From positions 120,241 through 184,240 of the forward strand of contig NZ_JAAXKX010000005.1 in assembly GCF_012276755.1 (NCBI RefSeq): a DNA stretch of 64,000 bases, written 5' to 3'. Under the pieces are notes generated by a model. The model was not told the origin of the DNA and searched no databases. It was given only the letters and a program-made list of their open reading frames with translations. The position numbers were made by a program, and so were the translations under genes. Each line of letters opens with the position of its first letter. The first letter of the stretch is position 1. The DNA is from Marichromatium bheemlicum. Lineage in GTDB: Bacteria; Pseudomonadota; Gammaproteobacteria; Chromatiales; Chromatiaceae. Positions 44,089 to 52,988 of the stretch are shown piece by piece.

Positions 44089-44601
44089 ATGAGCCGATCG
44101 ATGCCCCGGTCCCGGGGGCTGTGGGGGACGCTGTTGGCAGCAGCGCTGTTGGCGCTCGCCGGCTGTGGCTTCCAGCTGCGCGGCAGCGTCGAGATCCCCG
44201 CCGAACTCAACCCGGTCTATCTCCAGGCCGATGCCGGCTCGCCGGTACGCCGCGCCCTGCTCGACCTGCTCTCCGGCAGTGGCGTCGAGGTCACCGACAA
44301 CGTCGCCGAGGCGCAGATGGTGTTGCGTATCCTCGCCGAGGCCCGGACCTCGCGCGTCGCCGCCGTCGACATCAACGGCAAGACCCTGGCCTACGAGCTG
44401 CACTACATGGTGCGGTTCGATGCCCTCGGTGATGCCGGTACGCGGTTGGTCGCGCCACAGAGCCTGGATCTGGTGCGCACCTTCGACAACCCCGATGTCG
44501 AGGTCCTCGGCAAGCGGCTCGAAGAGGCGCTGATCTACGAGGACTTCGCCACCGACGCCGCCGATCGTATCCTCACGCGGTTGCGGGTGGCGCTGCGCTG
44601 A
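44089..44601 (+). CDS. lptE: LPS-assembly lipoprotein LptE
   Basis: Outer-membrane lipoprotein (170 aa) that plugs and supports LptD in lipopolysaccharide export to the cell surface. A lipoprotein signal peptide ends in the lipobox LALAGC with Cys26, followed by GFQLRGSVEIPAELNPVYLQ, the LptE family start. Helical and sheet segments such as RTSRVAAVDINGKTLAYELH follow. ATG 44089 has AGGA upstream; an upstream frame opening at 44059 is discounted. It lies between leuS and holA as in most gammaproteobacteria. Confidence 0.92.
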   Translation: MSRSMPRSRGLWGTLLAAALLALAGCGFQLRGSVEIPAELNPVYLQADAGSPVRRALLDLLSGSGVEVTDNVAEAQMVLRILAEARTSRVAAVDINGKTLAYELHYMVRFDALGDAGTRLVAPQSLDLVRTFDNPDVEVLGKRLEEALIYEDFATDAADRILTRLRVALR

Positions 44602-44716
44602 GTGGCGTGACGCGCGTCGTGCCGCTCGTCGTCACCATTGGCACGCGCGGCGCGCCCGCGCTTTCCTGTGGCGCCTCGAACGAGTGCGCCGCCATCTTTC
44701 CGGATCCTGCGACATC

Positions 44717-45730
44717 ATGCGTCTGCGCTTCAACCAACTCCAGGCCCAGCTCGAGCGCGGCCTCGCCCCGGTCTATCTGCTCGGCGGCGATGAGCCCTTC
44801 CAGCTCGACGAGGCGGCGCGGCTGATCCGTGCCGCGGCCCGCCGGGCCGGCTTCGCCGAGCGCGAGGTGCTCGACCAGGACAGCGGCTTCGACTGGCACC
44901 GCCTCGGTGCCACCGCTGATGCGCTGTCGCTGTTCTCCTCGCGCAAGCTCATCGAGCTGCGTCTGAACAGCGCCCGTATCGGCAAGGAGGGCGGCGCGGC
45001 GGTGCGTGAGTACTGCGCCCGACCCTGTGCCGACAACCTGCTGCTGATCCTCGCCCCCGGACTCGAACGCAAGGAACTCAAGGCACGTTGGGTCGGCGCG
45101 GTCGAGGCGTGCGGCGCGGTGCTGCAGGTGTGGCCGTTGAAGGGGCGTGAGCTGGAGCAGTGGGTCGAGCAGCGGCTGCGCGCAGCCGGCTTCGCCCCTG
45201 GCTCGGGGGTCGCGGCACTGCTGGCCGAGCGCGCCGAGGGTAACCTGTTGGCCGCCTCCCAGGAGATCGAGAAGCTGCGTCTGCTCGGCGAGCCCGGTCC
45301 GCTCGGGCTCGACGACCTGCTCGGCACCCTCGCCGATAGCGCCCGCTTCGACCTCTTCGCCCTCACCGATGCCGCGCTCGCCGGCGATCGCGCCCGGGTG
45401 CAGCGTATCCTCGCCGTACTGCGCGCCGAGGGTAGCGCCGAGAGCCTGGTGTTGTGGGTGCTCGCACGCGAGCTGCGGATGCTCGCCGAGGCCGCCGAGG
45501 CCATCGCCCGCCAACGCTCCCCGGCACCGGTACTGGCCGCCCACCGGGTGCCGCGACCGCGTGTGGCAATGGTCGAACGCGCCTTGCGCGGACGCCCGCC
45601 GCGACGGTTCAACGGCCTGTTGCGCCGCTGCGCCGAGGCCGATCTGGCGATCAAAGGGCTGGCCCCCGGCGATCCCTGGCAACGGCTGGCTGCGATCGCC
45701 GACGACCTCGCCCGCGGCGGCGCGCACTGA
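44717..45730 (+). CDS. holA: DNA polymerase III subunit delta
   Basis: Clamp-loader delta subunit (337 aa) that opens the beta sliding clamp. It shows [40 protein letters not shown] and the AAA+-like fold without a Walker motif. The central [20 protein letters not shown] and [20 protein letters not shown] blocks match HolA. ATG 44717 fits the family start; the frame opens slightly earlier at 44684. It lies in the conserved cluster after lptE, with proA 31 bp downstream. Confidence 0.93.
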   Translation: MRLRFNQLQAQLERGLAPVYLLGGDEPFQLDEAARLIRAAARRAGFAEREVLDQDSGFDWHRLGATADALSLFSSRKLIELRLNSARIGKEGGAAVREYCARPCADNLLLILAPGLERKELKARWVGAVEACGAVLQVWPLKGRELEQWVEQRLRAAGFAPGSGVAALLAERAEGNLLAASQEIEKLRLLGEPGPLGLDDLLGTLADSARFDLFALTDAALAGDRARVQRILAVLRAEGSAESLVLWVLARELRMLAEAAEAIARQRSPAPVLAAHRVPRPRVAMVERALRGRPPRRFNGLLRRCAEADLAIKGLAPGDPWQRLAAIADDLARGGAH

Positions 45731-45761
45731 ACGCCTTATCAATCCATCGAAGGTCATCGAC

Positions 45762-47036
45762 ATGAGCGAATCCAGCATCACCGACATCGACGCCTACATG
45801 ACCGACCTCGGCCGGCACGCGCGCGCCGCCGCCCGCGCCCTGGCGCGGGCCACCACCGCCGAGAAGAATCGTGCCCTGCTCGCCATCGCCGCGCGCCTCG
45901 ATGCCGCGCGCGATCAGCTCGCCGCCGCCAACCGTCACGATCTCGAGGCCGGTGCGGCCAAGGGGCTCGATGCCGCCTTGCTCGACCGCCTGGAGCTGAC
46001 CCCTTCGCGGATCGACGCGATGATCGAGGGGCTGCGCCAGATCGCCACGCTGCCCGATCCGGTTGGCGCCATCAGCGACCTCGACTACCGTCCCTCCGGC
46101 ATCCAGGTCGGGCGCATGCGGGTGCCGCTCGGGGTCGTCGGCATCATCTACGAGTCGCGTCCCAACGTCACCGCCGATGCCGCCGCGCTCTGTCTCAAAT
46201 CCGGCAACGCCACGGTGCTGCGCGGCGGCTCCGAGGCCTTCGCCTCCAACCAGGCGATCGCCAGCTGCATCCACGCCGGGCTCGAGGTGGCCGGGCTGCC
46301 GGCCGAGGCGGTGCAGGTGATCGCCACCACCGACCGTGCCGCGGTCGGGGCCATGATCACCATGCCCGAGTCGATCGACGTCATCATCCCGCGTGGCGGG
46401 CGGGGGTTGATCGAGCGCATCAGTCGCGAGGCCCGGGTGCCGGTGATCAAGCACCTCGACGGCATCTGCCACGTCTACATCGACGCCCATGCCGATCTCG
46501 ACAAGGCCTTCGCCATCGCGCTCAACGCCAAGACCCAGCGCTATGGCACCTGCAACACCATGGAGACCCTGCTCGTCGACGTGGCGGTGGCCGGCGACAT
46601 CCTGCCGCGCCTCGGGGTGGCCTTCGCCGAGTGCGGGGTGGAGCTGCGCGGTTGCGCCCGCACCCGCGAGCACCTGCCCGAGGCGCTGCCCGCCGCCGAG
46701 GCCGATTGGGATACCGAGTACCTGGCACCGATCCTCTCGATCCGGGTGGTCGACGGTCTCGATGCGGCGATGGATCACATCGCTCGGCACAGCTCGGCAC
46801 ACACCGAGTCGATCGTCACCGAGGACTACGCCCGGGCGCGGCGCTTCCTCCGCGAGGTCGACTCCAGCTCGGTGATGGTCAACGCCTCGACGCGCTTCGC
46901 CGACGGCTTCGAGTACGGACTCGGCGCCGAGATCGGCATCAGTACCGACAAGTTCCACGCCCGTGGCCCGGTCGGCCTCGAGGGGCTGACCTCGCTCAAG
47001 TTCGTGGTGCTCGGTGATGGTCAGGTGCGGGGCTGA
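45762..47036 (+). CDS. proA: Glutamate-5-semialdehyde dehydrogenase (gamma-glutamyl phosphate reductase)
   Basis: Second enzyme of proline biosynthesis (424 aa), reducing glutamyl 5-phosphate with NADPH. It shows [52 protein letters not shown] and the catalytic Cys264 in [11 protein letters not shown]. The C-terminal [20 protein letters not shown] is typical. ATG 45762 gives [20 protein letters not shown]. The proA-nadD order is seen in pseudomonads; here a foreign-looking glycosyltransferase gene lies between them. Confidence 0.96.
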   Translation: MSESSITDIDAYMTDLGRHARAAARALARATTAEKNRALLAIAARLDAARDQLAAANRHDLEAGAAKGLDAALLDRLELTPSRIDAMIEGLRQIATLPDPVGAISDLDYRPSGIQVGRMRVPLGVVGIIYESRPNVTADAAALCLKSGNATVLRGGSEAFASNQAIASCIHAGLEVAGLPAEAVQVIATTDRAAVGAMITMPESIDVIIPRGGRGLIERISREARVPVIKHLDGICHVYIDAHADLDKAFAIALNAKTQRYGTCNTMETLLVDVAVAGDILPRLGVAFAECGVELRGCARTREHLPEALPAAEADWDTEYLAPILSIRVVDGLDAAMDHIARHSSAHTESIVTEDYARARRFLREVDSSSVMVNASTRFADGFEYGLGAEIGISTDKFHARGPVGLEGLTSLKFVVLGDGQVRG

Positions 47037-47489
47037 ATGGGTGTTTTTTGGCGTAGCCTGCGGGATTGTCTGAAAGATGCCTCCCTCCACAGCGATACGC
47101 GACATCCCTTTCGGGCAAAGGTCGGTTTGCGTTCAGCCAAGTAGCCGATCGTATTTTCTCGGTTGACTGGCTGTTGCGTGGTCTTCTGGGACGGAGCGTT
47201 TTTTCTATTGCATGTCGCTTGCGGCGAATTCGCATTGGTGAATGTTGTTGCGGTCACGTATGGCAGCAGGCTGCGGGTTTTTAGGTCTGTGGTGCTGTGT
47301 TTTCATGGGCCTTGACATCCGTTTTGATCGACTTGTGGTGATTCGGTCATCGCCGCATTCGCAATGCGTAAAAGCGATGGTCTCGGTATCAAAAACCTTA
47401 AAAGAGAGTGCGGGGCCGGCAGCTTGTCCGTGTTTCTTGCGGTAGGCTTGTGCTCCCATTCCGAAAAAATAGGTTTCTCGTTCAATATA
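47037..47489. other. AT-rich spacer between proA and glycosyltransferase
   Basis: Base composition drops sharply from the neighbouring about 70% GC genes. No repeat or RNA is recognised. In-frame codons upstream of 47490 belong to an open extension of the glycosyltransferase frame but have no family similarity. The change in composition marks the left edge of likely acquired DNA. Confidence 0.55.
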
Positions 47490-49427
47490 ATGAAACATGT
47501 GAAACATTTTTTTTACACTGTCAATGCTGCGTTGAAGGCTGGTGGCGGTGTGCGATCCGTGGTGATGAAAGTCTGGAATGTCTATCGGGTTTCTGGGTTA
47601 TCAGGGGTTAAGCGTCGATTTTCATTCTTTATGTCGTTGACGAGGTCTGATGGCGCCTCTGGGTTTTTTAGAAATGACTATCAAAAATGGATTTTACAGT
47701 ACGACACTATTGATGACGATGTGCGTGAGTGTATTCGTGAGCGCATCGCAGGATTAGCCCGGCTCCCGAAGATATCCGTAATCATGCCGGTCTACGAGCC
47801 GCCGCTTGAGCTTCTCGATGAGGCAATCTGGTCGGTACGTAATCAGCTCTACCCAGAATGGGAGCTGTGCATTGCTGATGATGCTTCGAAAAACCCGCAA
47901 GTTAAGGCGTTGTTAGAAAAGCATGCCAGTCAAGACGAGCGTATAAAGGTTGAATATCGACGAGTCAATGGCCATATCTCGGAGTCGTCGAATTCTGCGT
48001 TGGCCCTGGCGACAGGCGAGTACGTTGCTCTGCTGGATCATGATGATCTGCTTTCCGAACATGCACTGTTTTGGGTTGCTGAAGAAATTCAAAAATACCC
48101 AAACGTTGCGCTGATTTATTCAGATGAAGATAAAATCACAGAAACCGGTAAGCGTTATGAGCCTTACTTTAAATGTGAATTTAATCCTGAGCTATTTTTG
48201 GCTCAGAATATGATTTCTCATCTTGGGGTTTATCGTCGTGATCTCATCGAAGAAATTGGTGGGTTTCGATCGGAATTCAATGGCTCCCAGGATTACGATT
48301 TAGCGTTACGCGTGATTTCTAAGGTTGCTCCAGAGCAGATCGTTCATATTCCTCGAGTGCTTTATCATTGGCGTGCCATATCTGGCAGTACAGCACTAGC
48401 GAATAGTGAGAAAAGCTATGCCTCTGTTGCTGGGCGCAAGGCTGTTTCTGCGTATCTGAAGAGCAAGGGAGTGACGGCTGAGGTGATGCCAGCGCCAGAG
48501 GTTTTATCCCATAATCGCGTGCGTTTTGCACTCCCTGATCCATTGCCTATCGTCAGTATTATCATCCCAACCCGTGATCGCGTGGATTTGCTGGCAAAAT
48601 GTGTCAACTCAATACTTGGGAAATCAACTTATCCGCATTTCGAAATCATCATCATAGACAATGGCAGCGTTGAGTCGGAAACCATTGATTTTTTAAAAGG
48701 ATTACCGAAGGATCAGGTCAAGATTCTGCGCGACGAACTTCCGTTTAATTTTTCCCGGCTCAACAACCTGGGGGTACGCGAAGCACGTGGTGAAATCATC
48801 TGCTTGATGAACAATGACATGGAAGTGATTGAGGGCGGATGGCTTGAGGAGATGGTCGCATTTGCTGCTCGTCAGGAGATCGGATGCGTTGGTAACAGGC
48901 TGTGGTATCCCGATGGCACCATTCAGCATGCAGGGGTCGTACTCGGTATCGGTGGTGTTGCCTCGCATTCCCATAAAGGGTATTACAAGGGGCATGCTGG
49001 ATACTTCAGCCGCGCCGTCTTGCATCAGAGCTACAGTGCAGTGACCGCTGCCTGTCTCGTGGTTCGGCGTCAGGTGTTCGAGCAGGTTGGTGGTCTTGAC
49101 GAGGAGCTGGCTGTGGCGTTCAACGATGTCGATTTCTGCTTGCGTGTCCGCGACGCTGGTTACCGTAACCTGTGGACCCCTTATGCCGACATGATCCATC
49201 ATGAGTCGGCCTCACGCGGTCTTGATGATAATCCGGTGAAGCGGGCGCGCTTCAAAAAGGAGGTGGATATCATGCATGCCCGTTGGGGAGAGGCGCTTCA
49301 AAACGACCCGGCTTACAGTCCGAACCTAACGCTGTGGCACGATGACTTCAGTTTGGCCTGGCCGCCGCGTATCGAGCTGTTGACCGCGCCCTCGAACACC
49401 TCGGTCGAGGAACTGGCTCAACGCTAA
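47490..49427 (+). CDS. Two-domain family 2 glycosyltransferase
   Basis: Cytoplasmic or membrane-associated glycosyltransferase (645 aa) with two GT-A domains. The first starts KISVIMPVYEPPLELLDEAI (residue 95) and carries the DHD metal-binding triad (183-185). The second starts VSIIIPTRDRVDLLAKCVNS (about 355) with NND at 441-443 and ends with AFNDVDFCLRVRDAGYRNLW. Such tandem GT2 proteins build O-antigen or capsule chains, often as rhamnosyltransferases, but the sugar is not readable here. ATG 47490 is chosen where similarity and composition make sense; the frame opens at 47364. Codon usage is clearly AT-richer than proA and nadD, suggesting transfer. It splits the proA-nadD pair. Confidence 0.88.
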   Translation: MKHVKHFFYTVNAALKAGGGVRSVVMKVWNVYRVSGLSGVKRRFSFFMSLTRSDGASGFFRNDYQKWILQYDTIDDDVRECIRERIAGLARLPKISVIMPVYEPPLELLDEAIWSVRNQLYPEWELCIADDASKNPQVKALLEKHASQDERIKVEYRRVNGHISESSNSALALATGEYVALLDHDDLLSEHALFWVAEEIQKYPNVALIYSDEDKITETGKRYEPYFKCEFNPELFLAQNMISHLGVYRRDLIEEIGGFRSEFNGSQDYDLALRVISKVAPEQIVHIPRVLYHWRAISGSTALANSEKSYASVAGRKAVSAYLKSKGVTAEVMPAPEVLSHNRVRFALPDPLPIVSIIIPTRDRVDLLAKCVNSILGKSTYPHFEIIIIDNGSVESETIDFLKGLPKDQVKILRDELPFNFSRLNNLGVREARGEIICLMNNDMEVIEGGWLEEMVAFAARQEIGCVGNRLWYPDGTIQHAGVVLGIGGVASHSHKGYYKGHAGYFSRAVLHQSYSAVTAACLVVRRQVFEQVGGLDEELAVAFNDVDFCLRVRDAGYRNLWTPYADMIHHESASRGLDDNPVKRARFKKEVDIMHARWGEALQNDPAYSPNLTLWHDDFSLAWPPRIELLTAPSNTSVEELAQR

Positions 49428-49724
49428 GCTGCGAGGCTGTCGACCGATCTCAAGGTGGATCGATGGCATACACGACGTCGATGATGATCGGGGCGGGCGG
49501 TAACTTGCAATCTGCAGCCCCTGCCTCGAGTGAATTGCGGGACAAGTTGCGTGCTTTCTGCTAGCGTTCGGACATCTCTCGAACGTTGACCGATTTGGAC
49601 AGGAGACCTTGCGACAACCCCGCTTCGTTGCCCGCCGTCATGTGTTGCTGTTGGCGCCCACGCCGCGAGGATTCAGCCGTTTGCAGAACCTGGCTGCGTA
49701 CCGTGCGGTAGGCTGTTTCGAGCG

Positions 49725-50381
49725 ATGATCGGCGTCTTCGGCGGCACCTTCGACCCAATCCACTTCGGCCATCTGCGCCCCGCGTTGGAGTGCCTGCAGG
49801 GGCTGGATCTGGAGCAGGTACGTTTCATCCCGCTCAAGGTCCCCGTGCATCGCCCTCAACCCTGTGCCTCGCCGCTCGCGCGGCTGGCGATGCTGGAGGC
49901 GGCGATCGCCGGAGAGCCGCGCTTCATGGCCGATGCGCGCGAACTCGAACGGCCCGGCCGCTCCTATTCCTACGACACCCTGGCCTCGCTGCGCGCCGAA
50001 CTCGGTGCGCAGCGGCCCCTGTGTCTGCTCGTCGGTGCCGATGCCTTCGCCGGATTCCTGCGCTGGCATCGGCCACGGCAGATCCTGGAGCTGGCGCACC
50101 TGGTGGTGATGCGTCGCCCCGGTCATCAGGCGCTGGTCGATCCCGAACTCCAGGCGCTGTACGCACGTCACGGTAGCGAGGCGCGTGCGGAGCTGGCGCG
50201 CGCGCCGGGTGGGCGCATCCTCTTTCAAGAGGTCACCCAGATCGATATCTCGGCGACCCGCATTCGCCGGTTGCTCGCCGCCGGGCAGAGTCCGCGCTAC
50301 CTGCTGCCCGAGCCGGTGCGCGCCTATATCGCGCGCACCCGGCTCTACGAGGGCTGCGGCATGGGTGAGCTGCCCGCCTGA
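49725..50381 (+). CDS. nadD: Nicotinate-nucleotide adenylyltransferase
   Basis: Adenylates nicotinate mononucleotide to NaAD in NAD synthesis (218 aa). It shows MIGVFGGTFDPIHFGHLRPA, with the nucleotidyltransferase HFGH motif (13-16), PLKVPVHR, LLVGADAFAGFLRWH and the C-terminal ISATRIRRLLAAGQ that contacts ATP. The upstream 297-bp gap (49428-49724) contains no gene I can recognise and probably has the nadD promoter. rsfS follows after 189 bp on the same strand. Confidence 0.95.
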   Translation: MIGVFGGTFDPIHFGHLRPALECLQGLDLEQVRFIPLKVPVHRPQPCASPLARLAMLEAAIAGEPRFMADARELERPGRSYSYDTLASLRAELGAQRPLCLLVGADAFAGFLRWHRPRQILELAHLVVMRRPGHQALVDPELQALYARHGSEARAELARAPGGRILFQEVTQIDISATRIRRLLAAGQSPRYLLPEPVRAYIARTRLYEGCGMGELPA

Positions 50382-50570
50382 GTCAGTCTTTTTCCGCGGG
50401 ATGGGGCGTTCCCCGTCCGACAAAGCCGCGCCAGGGATGGCGCGGCGCCGGCGATCACGCTTGCAACGTCGTCGACCGGCCAGGGCCAGGAAGGCAGGCG
50501 TCGCGATGATCGCGACCTGTCGTGACCGGTGCACAGGCACCCCAAACATTCTCAAAGCAGAGGAGATCGC

Positions 50571-50930
50571 ATGCAGCTCGAGCAACTTCGGGAACTGGTC
50601 CTAGAGACCCTGAACGACATGAAGGCCAACGACATCGAGGTCATCGACGTGCGTGGCAAGACCGCCGTCACCGACTTCATGGTCATCGCCTCCGGCACCT
50701 CCGATCGCCACGTCAAGGCCATCGCCGAGACCGTCGCCTTCCGCGCCAAGGACGCCGGCGAGGCGCCGCTCGGCACCGAGGGCCTGGCCGAGGGCGAATG
50801 GGCCCTGGTCGACCTCAACGGCATCGTGCTCCACGTCATGCTGCCCAAGGTCCGTGACTTCTACAGCCTCGAACGGCTGTGGTCGGCCCCCGCCGTGGTT
50901 CCCAAGACCGCAACCGCCCAGCACGCCTGA
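50571..50930 (+). CDS. rsfS: Ribosomal silencing factor RsfS
   Basis: Binds ribosomal protein L14 and blocks subunit joining during starvation (119 aa). It shows LETLNDMKANDIEVIDVRGK, TAVTDFMVIASGTSDRHVKA and LVDLNGIVLHVMLPKVRDFY, followed by LERLW, the family hallmarks. ATG 50571 has a strong AGAGGAG Shine-Dalgarno. In most relatives rlmH and mrdA follow directly; here the next genes are convergent polysaccharide genes, so the cluster is broken at this point. Confidence 0.95.
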   Translation: MQLEQLRELVLETLNDMKANDIEVIDVRGKTAVTDFMVIASGTSDRHVKAIAETVAFRAKDAGEAPLGTEGLAEGEWALVDLNGIVLHVMLPKVRDFYSLERLWSAPAVVPKTATAQHA

Positions 50931-50965
50931 GCGGGTGCGCGCCCGTGTGCGTCCGCGTCTGCCCG

Positions 50966-50986
50966 CCCATGCGAGATTTGCATGGG
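50966..50986. terminator. Possible termination hairpin after rsfS
   Basis: CCCATGC (50966-50972) and GCATGGG (50980-50986) form a 7-bp stem 35 bp after the rsfS stop, between convergent genes. No T-run follows on either strand, so it is only a weak candidate terminator. Confidence 0.35.
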
Positions 50987-51058
50987 TAGGGCCTCAATCC
51001 GCCGCTAGCGTTGAGTGATGCGCAATCGATCAGGGGTCATGTACCGCCCTGCGGTTAT

Positions 51059-52969
51059 CTATCCGGTTGATTCGTAATCCAGCCGCAGACAACGGCCGGT
51101 ATGGCCGCTTGCCATCACCAGGATGATGCGGCGCAGCGCATCGTCCAGTGTGTCTGCATTCCGGGAGGGTTCTAGGGGAAAGTCGGTGAACTTGAGCGGT
51201 AGCTGTAGCCATTCGCGCAGACAGGCCGTGCGTGCCCAGAAGATACCGGCTTGTGGATGCTCTAGACGCGGAAAAGTTGCAGCGACTCGTGTGGTATGGC
51301 GTTGTAGCAGGTCGGCGACAAGCGCCTGGCTTTCTTCCCTGCGGTCGTCAGCGGTGTTGGTGCCCTCGTGGTCTTGCGGATAGAGGATCTTGGCCTCTGT
51401 CTGCAGGAGTCCGAGCAGATAAGCGACCTGATCGCCCCCGGCATCAGGCGTGCCGAGCAGTAACGACAGGGCCTTCTGCGGTGCGGCGGTGTGGAAATGA
51501 CCGATGACGTCGTATTCGGCAAGCCGCTGCCCGAACTGAATGATCAGTGGTGCCAGGTCGCGCCCACGCTCGGGCACCGTCTCGATGATGATCTGATCGG
51601 CATGGGGCAATGCTGCGCGTAGCTGCTCACTGAGCGCTTCTTGATCGAAACCCTGACTCACTGCGACATAGAGATCGAAGGGTACCGATAGGTTGCGTGC
51701 ATGATCGATGAAGGTGTCGCCCCCTGTTCCCTGCAACAGGCGTAGATGTAAAGCAATGCGCTGTCCCGCCTGTGCCGCCGGCACTGGAGTTTGGAGTCGG
51801 GGCGGGATGTGATGCGGGCTGATCTCGAGCTGATCGGCCGTTGCCTCTTGTCTCCGTGCGTGTCCCTCGCACTCGGGACTATCCGCTGGCTGTGTCCTTT
51901 GTGTTTGCCACCAGGCCCTGAGTTGGTGGAGTCTGAGCAGTGCTTGACTGACCAGCTGCGGTCCTCGTTTTACCAGACAGCGTTTTAGTATCACTCGACA
52001 TGGTTCCGAGGGCTTGTCGGTGATCTCCTTCAGGGTCTTGCTGAATTGTTGTGCCCTGGCCTCCGCCTGTTGCCAGGCATCGTGCTGGTCTTGGATGCGC
52101 TGATAGAGCCGATCGAGCAGTCGCAAGGTGTCGTCGAGCTTGTCGAGATTGGTCTGCCACTGCATCAGTGCCGCGGAGTTCATCAGTTCATCGAGGGTGT
52201 CTTCTCCCGTGATGACGGCGTTGAGTCGGGCATGGACCTCCTGGGCGAGCGGTAATGCGGTCTCCGGTAGCGGGGTGAACTGATCGACGTGGTAGTGGCG
52301 TAGCCCGGTCTCGAGGAACTCTTGGCAATATAGCTCCAACTCCAGCGTGTCGATCGGTTCACCGAGCCAGTCGGCGACCCTGGCGAGCTGCTGACGCGGC
52401 TCCTGGAGCAAGCTGTCGTAGTCGACCGCAATTGCAGGGTATCGGTTGGCATGGCCGAGGATGGTCAATACATGCACCACCCACAGCAGATAGCTCTTTT
52501 CCTCATCGAAACCGTCGCGTCGCACCAGTGAGGCCACCACACTGATGGGGTTACGTAGTGCGACGATATATCGCGCCTCGAACGCCGGCGTATCCAGTAC
52601 CTCGCTCCAGATCGGCAGTAGCTTGGCCGTCCTCGGGTCCTTGAAGCCGAAGCATTGGCAAGCCTCTGTTTTTGAAATTAGTAACTGGCGAGCGCGTGTC
52701 ACGAACCCCTGCTCGCGCAAGCGTTCGAGGTCACTCGTCTGCAGTGGCCTGAGACTGTGCCATTCTTGGCCGATGGCTTGCAGCATCTCGTCATTCAGTT
52801 GAATGATATCGAGGTCTTCCCAAAATCCTTTGCTGTTGTCTGCGGCTGTCGGCAGCAGATTGTCGCCCAAAGCCACACGCATGGTTTCGAGACCACGTGT
52901 AATTGCGCTGGTGCCGCTGCGATGCATGCCGAGCACAACAACGATTTTCTTGACTTCATCGGTTGACAT
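51059..52969 (-). CDS. Sulfotransferase / RgpF-like fusion protein
   Basis: A 636-residue fusion. The N-terminal half (about 1-270) is a sulfotransferase: GMHRSGTS (14-21) forms the PAPS 5'-phosphosulfate loop and YIVALRNPISVVASLVRRDG is the 3'-phosphate-binding strand and helix. A coiled-coil-like linker (LDKLDDTLRLLDRLYQRIQD) connects to the C-terminal half (about 400-630). That half resembles the rhamnan synthesis F domain: DLYVAVSQGFDQEALSE, VPERGRDLAPLIIQFGQRLA, YDVIGHFHTAAPQK and a distal FWARTACLREWLQLP. RgpF-type proteins act on rhamnose-containing chains. It is predicted to sulfate and modify a surface glycan. The gene lies 19 bp downstream of the Wzt gene on the same strand. Confidence 0.82.
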   Translation of the reverse strand: MSTDEVKKIVVVLGMHRSGTSAITRGLETMRVALGDNLLPTAADNSKGFWEDLDIIQLNDEMLQAIGQEWHSLRPLQTSDLERLREQGFVTRARQLLISKTEACQCFGFKDPRTAKLLPIWSEVLDTPAFEARYIVALRNPISVVASLVRRDGFDEEKSYLLWVVHVLTILGHANRYPAIAVDYDSLLQEPRQQLARVADWLGEPIDTLELELYCQEFLETGLRHYHVDQFTPLPETALPLAQEVHARLNAVITGEDTLDELMNSAALMQWQTNLDKLDDTLRLLDRLYQRIQDQHDAWQQAEARAQQFSKTLKEITDKPSEPCRVILKRCLVKRGPQLVSQALLRLHQLRAWWQTQRTQPADSPECEGHARRQEATADQLEISPHHIPPRLQTPVPAAQAGQRIALHLRLLQGTGGDTFIDHARNLSVPFDLYVAVSQGFDQEALSEQLRAALPHADQIIIETVPERGRDLAPLIIQFGQRLAEYDVIGHFHTAAPQKALSLLLGTPDAGGDQVAYLLGLLQTEAKILYPQDHEGTNTADDRREESQALVADLLQRHTTRVAATFPRLEHPQAGIFWARTACLREWLQLPLKFTDFPLEPSRNADTLDDALRRIILVMASGHTGRCLRLDYESTG

Positions 52970-52988
52970 GGCTGTTGTTGATTAAATT

